Of a stretch of 64,000 bases of DNA, positions 10,496 to 23,194 are shown one piece after another. The translations under genes and the position numbers were made by a program. This DNA comes from Patella vulgata (lineage: Eukaryota; Mollusca; Gastropoda; Patellidae): assembly GCF_932274485.2 (NCBI RefSeq), contig NC_065885.2, positions 42,049,062-42,113,061 of the forward strand. The letters run 5' to 3'. The notes beneath the pieces were generated by a model. It saw only the letters and a list, made by a program, of their open reading frames with translations, did not search any database and was not told the origin of the DNA. Position 1 is the stretch's first letter; the number at the start of each line of letters is the position of its first letter.

Positions 10496-11109
10496 TTATA
10501 CGCCCACATTTTCATGTGGACGTATTATGCCGTCGCCCCTGGCCCCTGATTGTACCAAAAATCGCGTTTTTAGCTTGTGGACCCTATAGAGGTCATAATT
10601 TTTATCCGCTTTTAAAAACCGTATTATTATATCACCGTTACACCCTAAGGATGGCTGAGTTCGAATTTCGTGAAAATCGGCCCAAAATTGACAGACAAAA
10701 TGGCCGCCGTTCGTTCTCAAATAGCGTAAAAATATGGTATATCAAGGTTGTGGACCCTAAAGAGGGTCACAATTTTTATATGATTTTGTTGAAAATTGAA
10801 ATGTAAGTTTATAACCCAAAGATCTCGGTTCCTTTCTATATTCGCGCATATTCGGACCGTAACTTCCTGAATTATGGCCCCTGATTGTACGAAAAATTGC
10901 GTTTTTAGCTTGTGGACCCTATAGAGGTCATAATTTTTATCCGATTTAAAAAACCCTATTATTATATCACCGTTACACCCTAAGGAAGGTTGAGTTCGTA
11001 TTTCGTGAAAATCGGCCCAAAATTGACAGACAAAATGGCCGCAGTTCGTTCTCAAATAGCGTAAAAATATGGTATATCAAGGTTGTGGACCCTATAGAGG
11101 TCACAATTT

Positions 11110-12240
11110 TTATACGCCCACATTTTCATGTGGACGTATATTGTCGTCGCCCCTGTCCGTCCGGACGTCTGGACGTCCGTCCGTCCACAATTTGTTTGTG
11201 GACACTCTACAGGTCACAATTCTTATCCGATTTTGACGAAACTTGAAATATAGGTTTATCTCCAAAAGATCTTGGTTCCTTTCGATATTGGCATGTATCG
11301 GATCGAAACTTCATGGATTATGGCCCCTGTTTGTACGAAAAATCACGTTTTTAGCTTGTGGACACTATAGAGGTCACAATTTTTATCCGATTTTGTTCAA
11401 ACTTGAAATCTAAGTTGATAATCCAAAGATCTTGGTTCCTTTTGATATTCGCGCATATCGGACCGTAACTTCCTGAATTATGGCCCCTGATTGTACCAAA
11501 AATCGTGTTTTTAGCTTGTGGACCCTATAGAGGTCATAATTTTTATCTGATTTAAAAAACCGTTCAATTATTTCACCGTTACACCCTAAGGATGGCTGAA
11601 TTCGAATTTCGTGAAAATTGGCCCGAAACTGACAGACTAAATGGCCGCCGTTCGTTCTCAAATAGCGTAAAAATATGGTATATCAATGTTGTGGACACTA
11701 TAGAGGTCACAATTTTTATCCGATTTTGTTGAAACTTGAAATGTAAGTTGATAATCCAAAGATCTCGGTTCCTTTCGATATTCGCGCATATTGGACCCTA
11801 ACTTCCTGAATTATGGCCCCTGATTGTACGAAAAATCGCGTTTTTAGTTTGTGGACCCTATAGCGGTCATAATTTTTATCTGATTTAAAAAAAACTTATT
11901 TTTATATCACCGTTACTCCGTAAGGACGGCTGAGTTCGAATTTCGTGAAAATCGACCCAAAATTGACAGACAAAATGGCTGCCGTTCTTTCTCAAATAGC
12001 GTACAAATATGGTATATCAAGGTTGTGGACCCTATAGAGGTCACAATTTTTATCCGATTTTGTTGAAACTTGAAATGTAAGTTTATAACCCAAAGATCTC
12101 GGTTCCTTTCGATATTCACGCATATCAAATTGTAATTTCCTGAATTATGGCCCTTGATTGTTGGAAAAATCACTTTCTTGTTAGCTTGTTCTCTATCCAT
12201 CTCTCGAAAATGTGGGCGTATCCTGCCTGGCAGCTGCTGG
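11110..12240 (+). mobile_element. HINE-A nested copy 1
   Basis: Complete ends: TTATACGCCCACATTTTC at the left, and GAAAATGTGGGCGTAT, CTGCCTGGCAG and a final CTGG at the right. The outer array stops at 'gtcacaattttt' before it and resumes with 'atccgattttg' after it, exactly the next bases of the satellite unit, so this is an insertion and not a chance junction. It holds about two satellite units plus a 5' unit of its own with 'cgaaacttcatgga'. Confidence 0.8.
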
Positions 12241-13201
12241 TTATCCGATTTTGTTGAAACTTGAAATGTAAGTTTATAACCCAAAGATCTCGGTTCCTTT
12301 CGATATTTGCGCATATCAGACCGTAACTTCCTGAATTATGGCCCCTGATTGTACGAAAAATCGCGTGTTTAGCTTGTGGACCCTATAGAGGTCATAATTT
12401 TTATCTGATTTAAAAAACCGCATTATTATATCCTGAATTATGGCCCCTGATTGTACGAAAAATCGCATTTTTAGTTTGTGGACCCTATAGAGGTCATAAT
12501 TTTTATCCGATTTGAAAAAAACGTATTATTATATCACCGTTACACCCTAAGGACGGCTGAGTTCGAATTTCGTGAAAATCGGCCCAAAATTGACAGACAA
12601 AATGGCCGCCGTTCGTTCTCAAATAGCGTAAAAATATGGTATATCAAGGTTGTGGACACTATAGAGGTCACAATTTTTATCCGATTTTGTTGAAACTTGA
12701 AATGTAAGTTTATAACCCAAAGATTTCGGTTCCTTTCGATATTCACGCATACCGGACCGTAACTTCCTGAATTATGGCCCCTGATTGTACGAAAAATCAC
12801 GTTTTTAGCTTGTGGAGCCTATAGAGGTTATATATTTTATCAGATTTAAAAAAACGTATTATTATATCACCGTTACACCCTAAGGACGACTGAGTTCGAA
12901 TTTCGTGAAAATCGGCCCAAAATTGACAGACCAAATGGCTGCCGTTCTTTCTCAAATAGCGTAAAAATGTGAATATATCAAGGTTGTGGACCCTATAGAG
13001 GTCACAATTTTTATCCGATTTTGTTGAAACTTGAAATGTAAGTTTATAACCCAAAGATCTCGGTTCCTTTCGATATTCACGCATATCGAATTGTAATTTC
13101 CTGAATTATGGCCCTTGATTGTTGGAAAAATCACTTTCTTGTTAGCTTGTTCTCTATCCATCTCTCGAAAATGTGGGCGTATCCTGCCTGGCAGCCGCTG
13201 G
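12241..13201 (+). repeat. 961-bp tandem duplication of the HINE-A 3' part
   Basis: A second HINE-A 3' end occurs at 13201 with no 5' end of its own to pair with. Its last ~250 bases share private variants with the end at 12240 ('gctgccgttctttctc', 'gatattcacgcatatc', 'gattgttggaaaaatcact'). The parsimonious reading is duplication of one 961-bp block by unequal exchange in the array. Confidence 0.65.
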
Positions 13202-13691
13202 TTATCCGATTTTGTTGAAACTTGAAATGTAAGTTTATAACCAAAAGATCTCGGTTCCTTTCGATATTTGCGCATATCAGACCGTAACTTCCTGAATTAT
13301 GGCCCCTGATTGTACGAAAAATCACGTTTTTAGCTTGTGGACCCTATAGAGGTCATAATTTTTATCCGATTTAAAAAAACGTATTATTATATCACCGTTA
13401 CACCCTAAGGACGGCTGAGTTCGAATTTCGTGAAAATCGGCCCAAAATTGACAGACAAAATGGCCGCCGTTCGTTCTCAAATAGCGTAAAAATATGGTAT
13501 ATCAAGGTTGTGGACCCTATAGAGGTCACAATTTTTATCTGATTTTGTTGAAACTTGATGTAAGTTTATACCCAAAGATCTTGGTTCCTTTTGATATTTG
13601 CGCATATCGGACCGTAACTTCCTGAATTATTGCCCCTGATTGTACGAAAATACGCGTTTTTAGCTTGTTGACCTTATAGAGGTCATAATTT

Positions 13692-14804
13692 TTATACGCC
13701 CACATTTTCATGTGGGTGTATTATGCCGTCTCCCGTGTCCGTCCGGACGTCCACAATTGTTTGTGGACTCTCTACAGGTCACAATTCTTATCCGATTTTG
13801 ACGAAAATTGAAATATAGGTTTATCCCCAAAAGATATCGGCTGCTTTCGATATTGGCATGTATCGGATCGAAACTTCATGGATTATGGCCCCTGATTGTA
13901 CAAAAAATCCCGTTTTTAGCTTGTGGACCCTATAGAGGTCACAATCTTTATCCGATTTTTTTGAAACTTGAAATGTAAGTTTATAACCCAAAGAACTTGG
14001 TTCCTTTCCATATTCGCGCATATCGGACTGTAACTTCCTGAATTATCGCCCCTGATTGTACGAAAAATCGCGTTTTTAGCTTGTGTACCCTATAGAGGTC
14101 ATAATTTTTATCCGATTTAAAAAAACGTATTATTATATCACCGTTACACCCTAAGGAAGGTTGAGTTCGAATTTCGTGAAAATCGGCCCAAAATTGACAG
14201 ACAAAATGGCTGCCGTTCGTTCTCAAATAGCGTAAAAATATGGTATATCAGGGTTGTGGACCCTATAGAGGTCATAATTTTTATCCGATTTTGTTGAAAA
14301 TTGAAATGTAAGTTTATAACCCAAAGATCTCGGTTCCTTTCGATATTCGCGCATATCGGACTGTAACTTCCTGAATTATGGCCCCGGATTGTACGAAAAA
14401 TCACGTTTTTAGCTTGTGGATCCTATAGAGGTCATAATTTTTATCTGATGTAAAAAAACGTATTATTATATCACCGTTACACCCTAAGGAAGGTTGAGTT
14501 CGAATTTCGTGAAAATCGGCCCAAAATTGACAGACAAAATGGCCGCCGTTCGTTCTCAAATAGCGTAAAAATATGGTATATCAAGGTTGTGGACCCTATA
14601 GAGGTCACAATTTTTATCCGATTTTGTTGAAACTTGAAATGTAAGTTTATAACACAAAGATCTCAGTTCCTGTCGATATTCGCGCATATTGAATTGTAAT
14701 TTCCTGAATTATGGCCCTTTATAGTAGGAAAAATCACTTTCTTGTTAGCTTGTTCTCTATCCATCTCTCGAAAATGTGGGCGTATCCTGCCTGGCAGCCG
14801 CTGG
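13692..14804 (+). mobile_element. HINE-A nested copy 2
   Basis: Complete ends as in copy 1. It sits in the other half-repeat: 'gtcataattttt' before and 'atctgatttaaaa' after, again in phase. The 5' module carries 'gactctctacagg' and 'atcggctgctttcg', variants shared with nested copy 3. Confidence 0.8.
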
Positions 14805-16454
14805 TTATCTGATTTAAAAAGACGTATTATTATATCACCGTTATACCCTAAGGACGGCCGAGTTCGAATTTCGTGAAAATCGGCCCCAAACTGACAGACA
14901 AAATGGTCGCCCTTCGTTCTCAAATAGCGTAAAAATATGATATATCAAGGTTGTAGACCCTATGGAGGTCACAATTTTAATTTGATTTTGTTGAAACTTG
15001 AAATGTAAGTTTATAACCCAAAGATCTTGGTTCCTTTCGATATTCGTGCATATCGGACTGTAACTTCCTGAATTATGGCCCCTGATTGTATGAAAAATCG
15101 CGTTTTTAGCTTGTGGACCCTATAGAGGTCATAATTTTTATCCGATTTAAAAAAACGTATTATTATATCACCGTTACACCCTAAGCACGACTGAGTTCGA
15201 ATTTCGTAAAAATCGGCCCAAAAGTGACATAAGATGGCCGCACTTCGTTCTCAAATAGCGTAAAAATATGGTATATCAAAGTTGTGGACCCTATAGAAGT
15301 CACAATTTTTATCCAATTTTGTTGAAACTTGAAATGTAAGTTTATAACCCAAAGATCTCGGTTCCTTTCGATATTCGCGCATATCGGACTGTAACTTCCT
15401 GAATTATGGCCCCGGATTGTACGAAAAATCACGTTTTTAGCTTGTGGATCCTATAGAGGTCATAATTTTTATCCGATTTAAAAAAACGTATAATTATATT
15501 ACCGTTACACCATAAGGACGACTGAGTTCGAATTTCGTGAAAATCGGCCCAAAATTGACAGACAAAATGGCCGCCGTTCGTTCTCAAATAGCGTAAAAAT
15601 ATGGTATATCAAGGTTGTGTACCCTATAGAGGTCACAATTTTTATCCGATTTTGTTGAAACTTGAAATGTAAGTTTATAACCCAAAGATCTCGGATCTTT
15701 GCGATATTCGCGGATATCGGACCATAACTTCCTGAATTATGGCCCGTGATTGTACGAAAAAACGCATTTTTAGCTTGTGGACCCTGTAGAGGTCATAATT
15801 TTTATTCAATTTACAAAAACGTATTATTATATCACCGTTACACCATAAGGACGACTGAATTCGAATTTCGTGAAAATCGGCCCAAAATTGACAGACAAAA
15901 TGGCCGCCGTTCGTTCTCAAATAGCGTAAAAATATGGTATATCAAGGTTGTGGACCCTATAGAGGTCACAATTTTTATCCGATTTTGTTGAAACATGAAA
16001 TGTAAGTTTATAACCCAAAGATCTCGGTTCCTTTCGATATTCCCGCATATCGGACTGTAACTTCCTGAGTTATGGCCCCTGATTGTACGAAAAATCAAGT
16101 TTTTAGCTTGTGGACCCTATAGAGGTCAAAATTTTTATCCGATTTAAGAAAACCTATTATTATATCACCGTTGCACCATAAGGACGATTGAGTTCGAATT
16201 TCGTGAAAATCGGCCCAAAATTGACAGACAAAATGGCCGCCGTTCGTTCTCAAATAGCGTAAAAATATGGTATATCAAGGTTGTGGACCCTATAGAGGTC
16301 ACAATTTTTATCCGATTTTGTTGAAACTTGAAATGTAAGTTTATAACCCAAAGATCTCGGTTCCTTTCGATATTCCCGCATATCGGTCCGTAATTTCCTG
16401 AATTATGGCCCCTGATTGTACGAAAAATCAAGTTTTTAGCTTGTGGACCCTATA

Positions 16455-17242
16455 GTAGGGTGACCCACCATAAATAAATATCTCCATATATCTCGACAAT
16501 TACGCCACAATATTTATATATATGCCAAGCCTCAAATCAGTTTCACACAATTACAGTCACTAAATAAACGATCATGTTGTACTTAATTAGCTATGACCAT
16601 TAATCATGTATAAATAATAGACTGAAAACTGGTTCCAAGAGTCGTCCATAACATCCAGACAATTTTGAGTAAAAGATAGGTTACGTGCCCTTGTTTTGAA
16701 ATTAGTCTCGCTTAACCAGTCTATCGACCATTCTACGTCTGATTGACAGGTCGGGATAATCAAGACTACTTTTTTACGAAACATAACAGAAAGCTAGAAC
16801 AAGAAATTGAATTTAGAAATAAGCACGTTAGGTAGCTCAACAATCGTTTTAAGAAGCTTGTAAAAGTAAAATGAAACTACTGCTAGTATCATGTTCCTGT
16901 CTAACCCGAGTGATTCAGAGATATTATTTGTACTAAACCAAAAGATGCCGCTCTTAACGGTACAGTTAATGATAAAGCGATTTAAAAAATGAAACGAACA
17001 TAATTTCTAAATCTGCTGTAATAACCAAGAAGCTTAATTTTACTGCTATTCAAAATCGTCAACAATAAATTTTTTACGGCTGTAATAGTTGATAGATTTG
17101 TAGAGAATTGCACGTGCCATGGCTATTTGTAGTATCATACTGTCAGAAAGTTGGTCTCGACACGGCGAATGTGCACGCTTCAGTGGTAGTCTCGAAATAT
17201 CAGCGGTGGACTGTATTTCTGTGAGTACATGGGTCACCCTAC
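16455..17242. mobile_element. Unclassified MITE with 12-bp perfect TIRs
   Basis: GTAGGGTGACCC at the left is matched by GGGTCACCCTAC at the right. The satellite word 'ccctatagaggtca' is split, with CTATA present on both sides (16450-16454 and 17243-17247), giving a 5-bp duplication; the flanking bases would also allow 7 bp. The 788-bp body is unlike any other sequence in the window and shows no recognised domain. A 5-bp duplication would suit a hAT5-type element. Confidence 0.7.
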
Positions 17243-17755
17243 CTATAGAGGTCAAAATTTTTATCCGATTTAAAAAAAACTATTTTTGCACCATAAGGAC
17301 GATTGAGTTCGAATTTCGTGAAAATCGGCCCAAAATTGACAGACAAAATGGCCGCCGTTCGTTCTCAAATAGCATAAAAATATGGTATATCAAGGTTGTG
17401 GACCCTATAGAGGTCTCAATTTTTATCCGATTTTGTTGAAACTTGAAATGTAAGTTTATAACCCAAAGATCTTGGTTCCTTTCGTTATTTGCGCATATCG
17501 GACCGTAACTTCCTGAATTATGGCCCCTGATTGTACGAAAAATCGTGGTTTTAGCTTGTGGACCCTATAGAGGTCATAATTTTTATCCGATTTAAAAAAA
17601 CGTATAATTATATCACCGTTACACCATAAGGACAACTGAGTTTGAATTTCATGAAAATCGGCCCAAAATAGACAGACAAAATGGCCGCCGTTCGTTCTCA
17701 AATAGCGTAAAAATATGGTATATCAAGGTTGTGGACCCTATAGAGGTCACAATTT

Positions 17756-19041
17756 TTATACGCCCACATTTTCATGTGGACGTATTATGCCGTCGCCCCT
17801 GTCTGTCCGGACGTCCACAATTGTTTGTGGACTCTCTACAGGTCACAATTCTTATCCGATTTCGACGAAACTTGAAATATAGGTTTATCCCCAAAAGATC
17901 TCGGCTGCTTTCGATATTGGCATGTATCGGATCGAAACCTCATGGATTATGGCCCCTGTTTGTACGAAAAATCACGTTTTTAGCTTGTGGACCCTATAGA
18001 GGTCACAATTTTTATCCGATTTTGTTGAAACTTGAAATGTAAGTTTATAACCCAAAGATCTCAGTTCCTTTCGATATTTGCGCATATCGGACAGTAACTT
18101 CCTGAATTATGGCCCCTGATTGTACGAAAAATCACGTTTTTAGCTTGTGGACCCTATAGAAATCATAATTTTTATCCGATTTAAAAAACCGTTCTATTAT
18201 ATCACCGTTACACCCTAAGGATGACTGAGTTCGAATTTCGTGAAAATCGGCCCAAAATTGACAGACAAAATGGCCGCCGTTCGTTCCCAAATAGCGTAAG
18301 AATATGGTATATCAAGGTTGTGGACCCTATAGGGGTCACAATTTTTATCCGATTTTGTTGAAACTTGAAATGTAAGTTTATAACCGAAAGATCTCGGTTC
18401 CTTTCAATATTCGTGCATATCGGACCGTAACTTCCTGAATTATGGCCCCTAATTGTACGAAAAATCACGTTTTTAGCTTGTGGACCCTATAGAGGTCAAA
18501 ATTTTTATCCGATTTAAAAAAACATATTATTATATCACCGTTACACCCTAAGGACGACTGAGTTTGAATTTCATGAAAATCGGCCCAAAATTGACAGACA
18601 AAATGGCCGCCGTTCATTCTCAAATAGCATAAAAATATGGTATATCAAGGTTGTGGACCCTATAGAGGTCATAGTTTTTATCCGATTTAAAAAACCGTAT
18701 TATTATATTACCGTTGCACCATAAGGACGATTGAGTTCGAATTTCGTGAAAATCGGCCCAAAATTGACAGACAAAATGGCTGCCGTTCGTTCTCAAATAG
18801 CGTAAAAATATGGTATATCAAGGTTGTGGACCCTATAGAGGTCACAATTTTTATCCGATTTTGTTGAAACTTGAAATGTAAGTTTATAACACAAAGATCT
18901 CAGTTCCTTTCGACATATGCGCATATCGAATTGTAATTTCCTGAATTATGGCCCTTGATTGTAGGAAAAATCACTTTCTTGTTAGCTTGTTCTCTATCCA
19001 TCTCTCGAAAATGTGGGCGTATCCTGCCTGGCAGCCGCTGG
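17756..19041 (+). mobile_element. HINE-A nested copy 3
   Basis: Complete ends; 'gtcacaattttt' before and 'atctgattttgttg' after keep the satellite phase of the host. It contains three to four satellite units. The 5' module is closest to nested copy 2. Confidence 0.8.
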
Positions 19042-20316
19042 TTATCTGATTTTGTTGAAACTTGAAATATAAGTTTATTACCCAAAGATCTTGGTTCCTT
19101 TCGATATTCGCGCATATCAGACCTTAACTTCCTGAATTATGGCCCGTGATTGTACGAAAAATTGCGTTTTTACCTTGTGGACCCTATAGAGGTCATAATT
19201 TTTATTCGATTTAAAAAAACGTTTTATTATATCACCGTTACACCCTAAGGACGACTGAGTTGGAATTTCGTGAAAATCTGCCCAAAATTGTCAGACAAAA
19301 TGGCTGCCCTTCGTTCTCAAATAGCGTAAAAATTGGGTATTTCAAGGTTGTGGATCCTATATAGGTCACAATTTTTATGCGATTTTGTTGAAACTTGAAA
19401 TGTAAGTTTATAACCCAAAGATCTTGGTTCCTTTCGATATTCGCGCATATCGGACAGTAACTTCCTGAATTATGGCCCCTGATTGTACGAAAAATCGCGT
19501 TTTTAGCTTGTGGACCCTATAGAGGTCAAAATTTTTATCCGATTTAAAAAACCGTATTATTATATCACCGTTACACCATAAGGACGACTGAGTTCGAATT
19601 TCGTGAAAATTGGCCTAAAATTGACAGACAAAATGGCCGCCGTTCTTTCTCAAATAGCGTAAAAATATGGTATATCAAGGTTGTGGACCCTATAGAGGTC
19701 ACAATTTTTATCCGATTTTGTTGAAACTTGAAATGTAAGTTTATAACCCAAAGATTTTGGTTCCTTTCGATATTTGCGCATATCAAATTGTAATTTCCTG
19801 AATTATGGCCCTTGATTGTACAAAATTTAGAGGTCACAATTTTTTTATCCGATTTAAAAAAAACGTGTGAATATATCACCGTTACACACTAAGATCTTGG
19901 TTCCTTTTGATAATCGGTGTATCCGAAGTAACTTCCTGGATTATGACCCCTGATTGTTCGAAAAATCACATTTTTAGCTTGTGGATTCTCTAGAGGTCAC
20001 AATAAATTGTCCCCCGCGTTTTTAGCTTGTCCCTCTAGAGGTCACAATTATTATCAGATTTAAAAAAAGCCTTTGAATAAATCACTGTTACATCGTAATG
20101 TTGGTTGAATTCGAATTTCGTGAAAATCGGACCAAAACTGTTGGACAAAATGACCGCCCCTCATATGCAAATAGTGGAAACATCTGGTACATGTATATGA
20201 AGGTTGTGGACCCTCAACAGGTCACAATTTTGATCCGAATTTGATGAAACTTGAAATACGTGTTTATAAACCACAGATCTTGGTTCCTTTCGATATTTTT
20301 CCATATCGGATCGTAA

Positions 20317-21061
20317 GGCTGACCTTAAAAATATCTTTGTTTCGCCTAACGCGATCGACAAACTAAAACCACCCCCGACTTAAATTATTTTATTGCACTT
20401 TTCCACGATCTTTTTATTTTATTTTGTGTGTCAACCTGAAATATATCACGAGAGTTATTTCCCTTTACTATGGCTATGGTTTGATTCATTATTGAAACTG
20501 ATTGATCAAGACGAAAGCGTCATAGGTGTCGCTTCTCAACAAAATGGTTGCAGACGAATACACGTCCATTCCCACGAAATGATTCTGCTTCTATGTCTGT
20601 GGTGCATAGTTTTAAACATGACGACGATATTTTCAATATCCGTTTTCGAGAAAAATGAAGGCACAACCCGCAGTATCGTTAAAAACGTGTTGAAGGAGTT
20701 TCACACTTCAAGTTCGTGGCAAATCGTGTGCGAGTCGGGCATCACGAAAAATTCCCGATGTCATTCACTCATTGATTTTTTTGCCAATTGAATAAAGAAG
20801 ACGAATGTTTCCACCCGGAAAATTATTAAGCTGTCAAATTAGCTCTTAAGTTTAATAAAAAAAACTTTCAGTTGGTTACTTTTTACGTCGGACCCCAAAT
20901 TCATTAAACAAAATTAATGAATCTGTAGTATACAGCTAATAAGTTTTCTGTATTGATTTCTCTAACTTTAAAAAAAAATCTGAAAAAAAAAACGACCTAC
21001 CGACCCTTCTCCTCGATTGTGGGTCGGGTTTGGTGAAACAAAGATATTTTTAAGGTCAGCC
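20317..21061. mobile_element. Harbinger-like MITE M1, copy 1
   Basis: 27-bp perfect inverted ends beginning GGCTGACCTTAAAAATATCT, flanked by TAA on both sides (20314-20316, 21062-21064). The host satellite reads 'gatcgtaacttcc' when empty, which proves the 3-bp duplication. A 3-bp TWA target is the hallmark of PIF/Harbinger. A 132-codon frame inside (20393-20791) is partly shared with copy 2 but changes there freely, so it is not taken as a gene. Confidence 0.75.
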
Positions 21062-21608
21062 TAACTTCCTGAATTATGGCCCTTGATTGTACAAAATTTA
21101 GAGGTCACAATTTTTATCCGATTTAAAAGAAACGTGTGAATATATCACTGTACACACTAAGATCTTGGTTCCTTTTGATAATCGGTATATCCGAAGTAAC
21201 TTCCTGGATTATGACCCCTGATTGTTCGAAAAATCGTATTTTTAGCTTGTGGATTCTCTAGAGGTCACAATTTTTTTCCGATTTTAAAAACCGTTCAAAT
21301 ATAAAACCTTCCACGATAATGAAGGTTGAATTCGAATTTGGGCCGTTCTTTGTACGCAAATTGCGTAAAAGTATGTAATACGAAGGTTGTGGACGCTCTA
21401 GAGGTCACAATTTTTATCCTATTTTGATGAAACTTTGAAATGTATGTTCATAACCCAAAGATCTCGGTTCCTTTCGATATTCTCGCATATCGGACCATAT
21501 CTTGCAGGATTATGGACCCTGATAGTACAAAAAATCACATTATTTTTTTAGCTCGCTCTCTGTCCATCTCTTGCAAAATGTGGGTGTATCTTGTATGGCA
21601 ACAGCTTG

Positions 21609-21918
21609 TTTATTTTATACACATGCTGACAGAGGCTTAATTTTAAGAATATTATTGAAGGCTATATCATAGTCGTACAGAATTTTATTTTATAGCGATT
21701 TCAGTTATGGTTGTCATGTGATCATTGTGCCGTTTGTGTATCATCGACGAATGAATAAAAACTTTTTCAAGTTACGTGGTGGACAAAAGACTAAAAATTG
21801 TGCTATGAATAAATGCCATGGTACCGTATCAGCTTATTTTGGCTACAGCATTTTCTGGATATTACTTTTGACTCAATTTAAGTGTTTACCAAAAATTCCA
21901 TCTGATTGTTTTATTTTT
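21609..21918. other. Unique spacer, no gene seen
   Basis: About 310 bases between two HINEs, without repeat or coding signal. It ends in the T tract that received HINE-C. Confidence 0.5.
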
Positions 21919-21960
21919 CTCCCCCGCCTTTCGAAGAAAGCGGGGACTATTAAAATGGGT

Positions 21961-22034
21961 TCGTCCGTCTGTCTGTCTGTCCGTCCGCCTGTCTGTCTGT
22001 CTGTCCGTCCGTCCGTCCGTCTGTCTGTCTGTTC
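21961..22034 (+). repeat. (GTCC/GTCT)n microsatellite
   Basis: About 18 tandem tetranucleotides of GTCC and GTCT directly after the HINE-C 5' hairpin. The same type of run, shorter, follows the 5' end of families A and B. Confidence 0.9.
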
Positions 22035-22584
22035 GTCACACTTTTTTGGACACAATAACTCTCTTTCTAATTGAACTAGAATGTGTTTATTAGGTCAATA
22101 CCTCGATGGAGTTCGAAGATGAGCATTTTCAGCTTAGGGTAAGCGGAGATAAGCAATTTGATTGGTTGATGCTTTGGGACACGATAACTTTAGTTGTAAT
22201 TAAGTGAGAATGATGAAACTTGGTGTATAGTTTCATTACATCAATACCTTGACTAAGTTCGATAATGAGCATTTTCTGCTCAGGGTAAAAGAGCGATAAG
22301 CAATTTGATTGGCCAAGATTTTGGAACACAATAATTCTCCTAATTGAGCTAGAATGTTCAAACTTGGTGTAGGTGTTTATAATTATTGGGTCAATGCCTT
22401 GATGGAGTTCGAAGATGAGCATTTTCTGCTTAGGGTAAGCAGAGATAAGCAATTTGATTGGTTGATGCTTTGGGACACGATAACTTTAGTTCTAATTAAG
22501 TGAGAGTGAGAACACTTGGTGTATAGCTTTATTACATCAATACCTTGACTAAGTTCGATAATGAACATTTTCTACTGAGGGTAA

Positions 22585-23194
22585 GGCTGACCTTAAAAAT
22601 ATCTTTGTTTCACCAAACCCGACCCACAATCGAGGAGAAGGGTCGGTAGGTCGGGTTTTTTTTCAGATTTTTTTTTTGAAGAGCTAATTTGACAGCTTGA
22701 TAATTTTCCGGGTGCAAACATTCGTCTTCTTTTATTGGCAAACAAATCAATGACATCGGGATTTTTCTTGATGCACGACTCGCACACAAATTGCGACAAA
22801 CTCACGTTTGAAACTCCCTCAACACGTTTTTAACGATCGTGCGGGTTGTGCCTTTATTTTTCTCGAAAACGGATATTGAAAATATCGTCGTCATGTTTAA
22901 AACGACGCCCACAGACATAGAGGCAGAATCATTTCGTGGGAATGGACGTGCTTTCGTCTGCAACCATTTTGTTGAGAAGCGACACCTATGACGCTTTTGT
23001 CTTGATCAACCAGTTTCAATAATGAATCAAACCATAGCCATAGTAAAGGGAAATAACTCTCGTGATATATTTCAGGTTGACACACAAAATAAAATAAAAA
23101 GATCGCGGAAAAGTGCAATAAAATAATTTAAGTCGGGGGTGGTTTTAGTTAGTCGGTCGCGTTAGGCGAAACAAAGATATTTTTAAGGTCAGCC
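22585..23194. mobile_element. Harbinger-like MITE M1, copy 2 (inverted)
   Basis: Same 27-bp inverted ends as the copy at 20317, body in opposite orientation, ~135 bp shorter because one AT-rich internal block is missing. TAA lies on both sides (22582-22584, 23195-23197). Neighbouring HINE-C units read 'gggtaagcagag' where this insertion splits the word. Confidence 0.75.

Larger units (their letters stand above)
10496..21608 (+). mobile_element. HINE-A host element (outer shell)
   Basis: A non-autonomous Helentron-like element, 11.1 kb including everything inserted into it. The 5' end, TTATACGCCCACATTTTC, can fold with the following ATGTGGACGTAT. Then come the 'cgtcgcccctg' module and an array of a ~335 bp satellite made of two related ~165 bp halves. 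The 3' end (21575-21608) is a decayed version of the family end: AAAATGTGGGCGTAT, a small hairpin of the type CTGCCTGGCAG, then CTGG. The terminal word ATACGCCCACATTTT is inverted at the 3' side but lies inside the hairpin, the asymmetric pattern described for Helentrons/HLE2. No Rep/helicase is present, so it would depend on another element. Inserted in it are three more HINE-A copies and two MITEs. Confidence 0.7.

Noticed and set aside
10500-19900. Dozens of 60-130 codon frames in the family A array
   Set aside because: They are translations of the 335-bp satellite in various frames, repeated many times with free substitutions; none resembles a protein family.
20393-20791. 132-codon frame in MITE M1 as a captured gene
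   Set aside because: The second copy keeps only part of the frame and differs at amino-acid-changing sites without bias, so coding constraint is not evident.
9149-21608. The region as an ordinary centromeric-type satellite array
   Set aside because: Paired element ends, in-phase resumption after insertions and T-tract junctions show it is made of mobile elements with internal repeats.
21961-22034. GTCC/GTCT array as a CRISPR or telomeric repeat
   Set aside because: It is a plain tetranucleotide microsatellite in a eukaryotic genome, always next to a HINE 5' hairpin.
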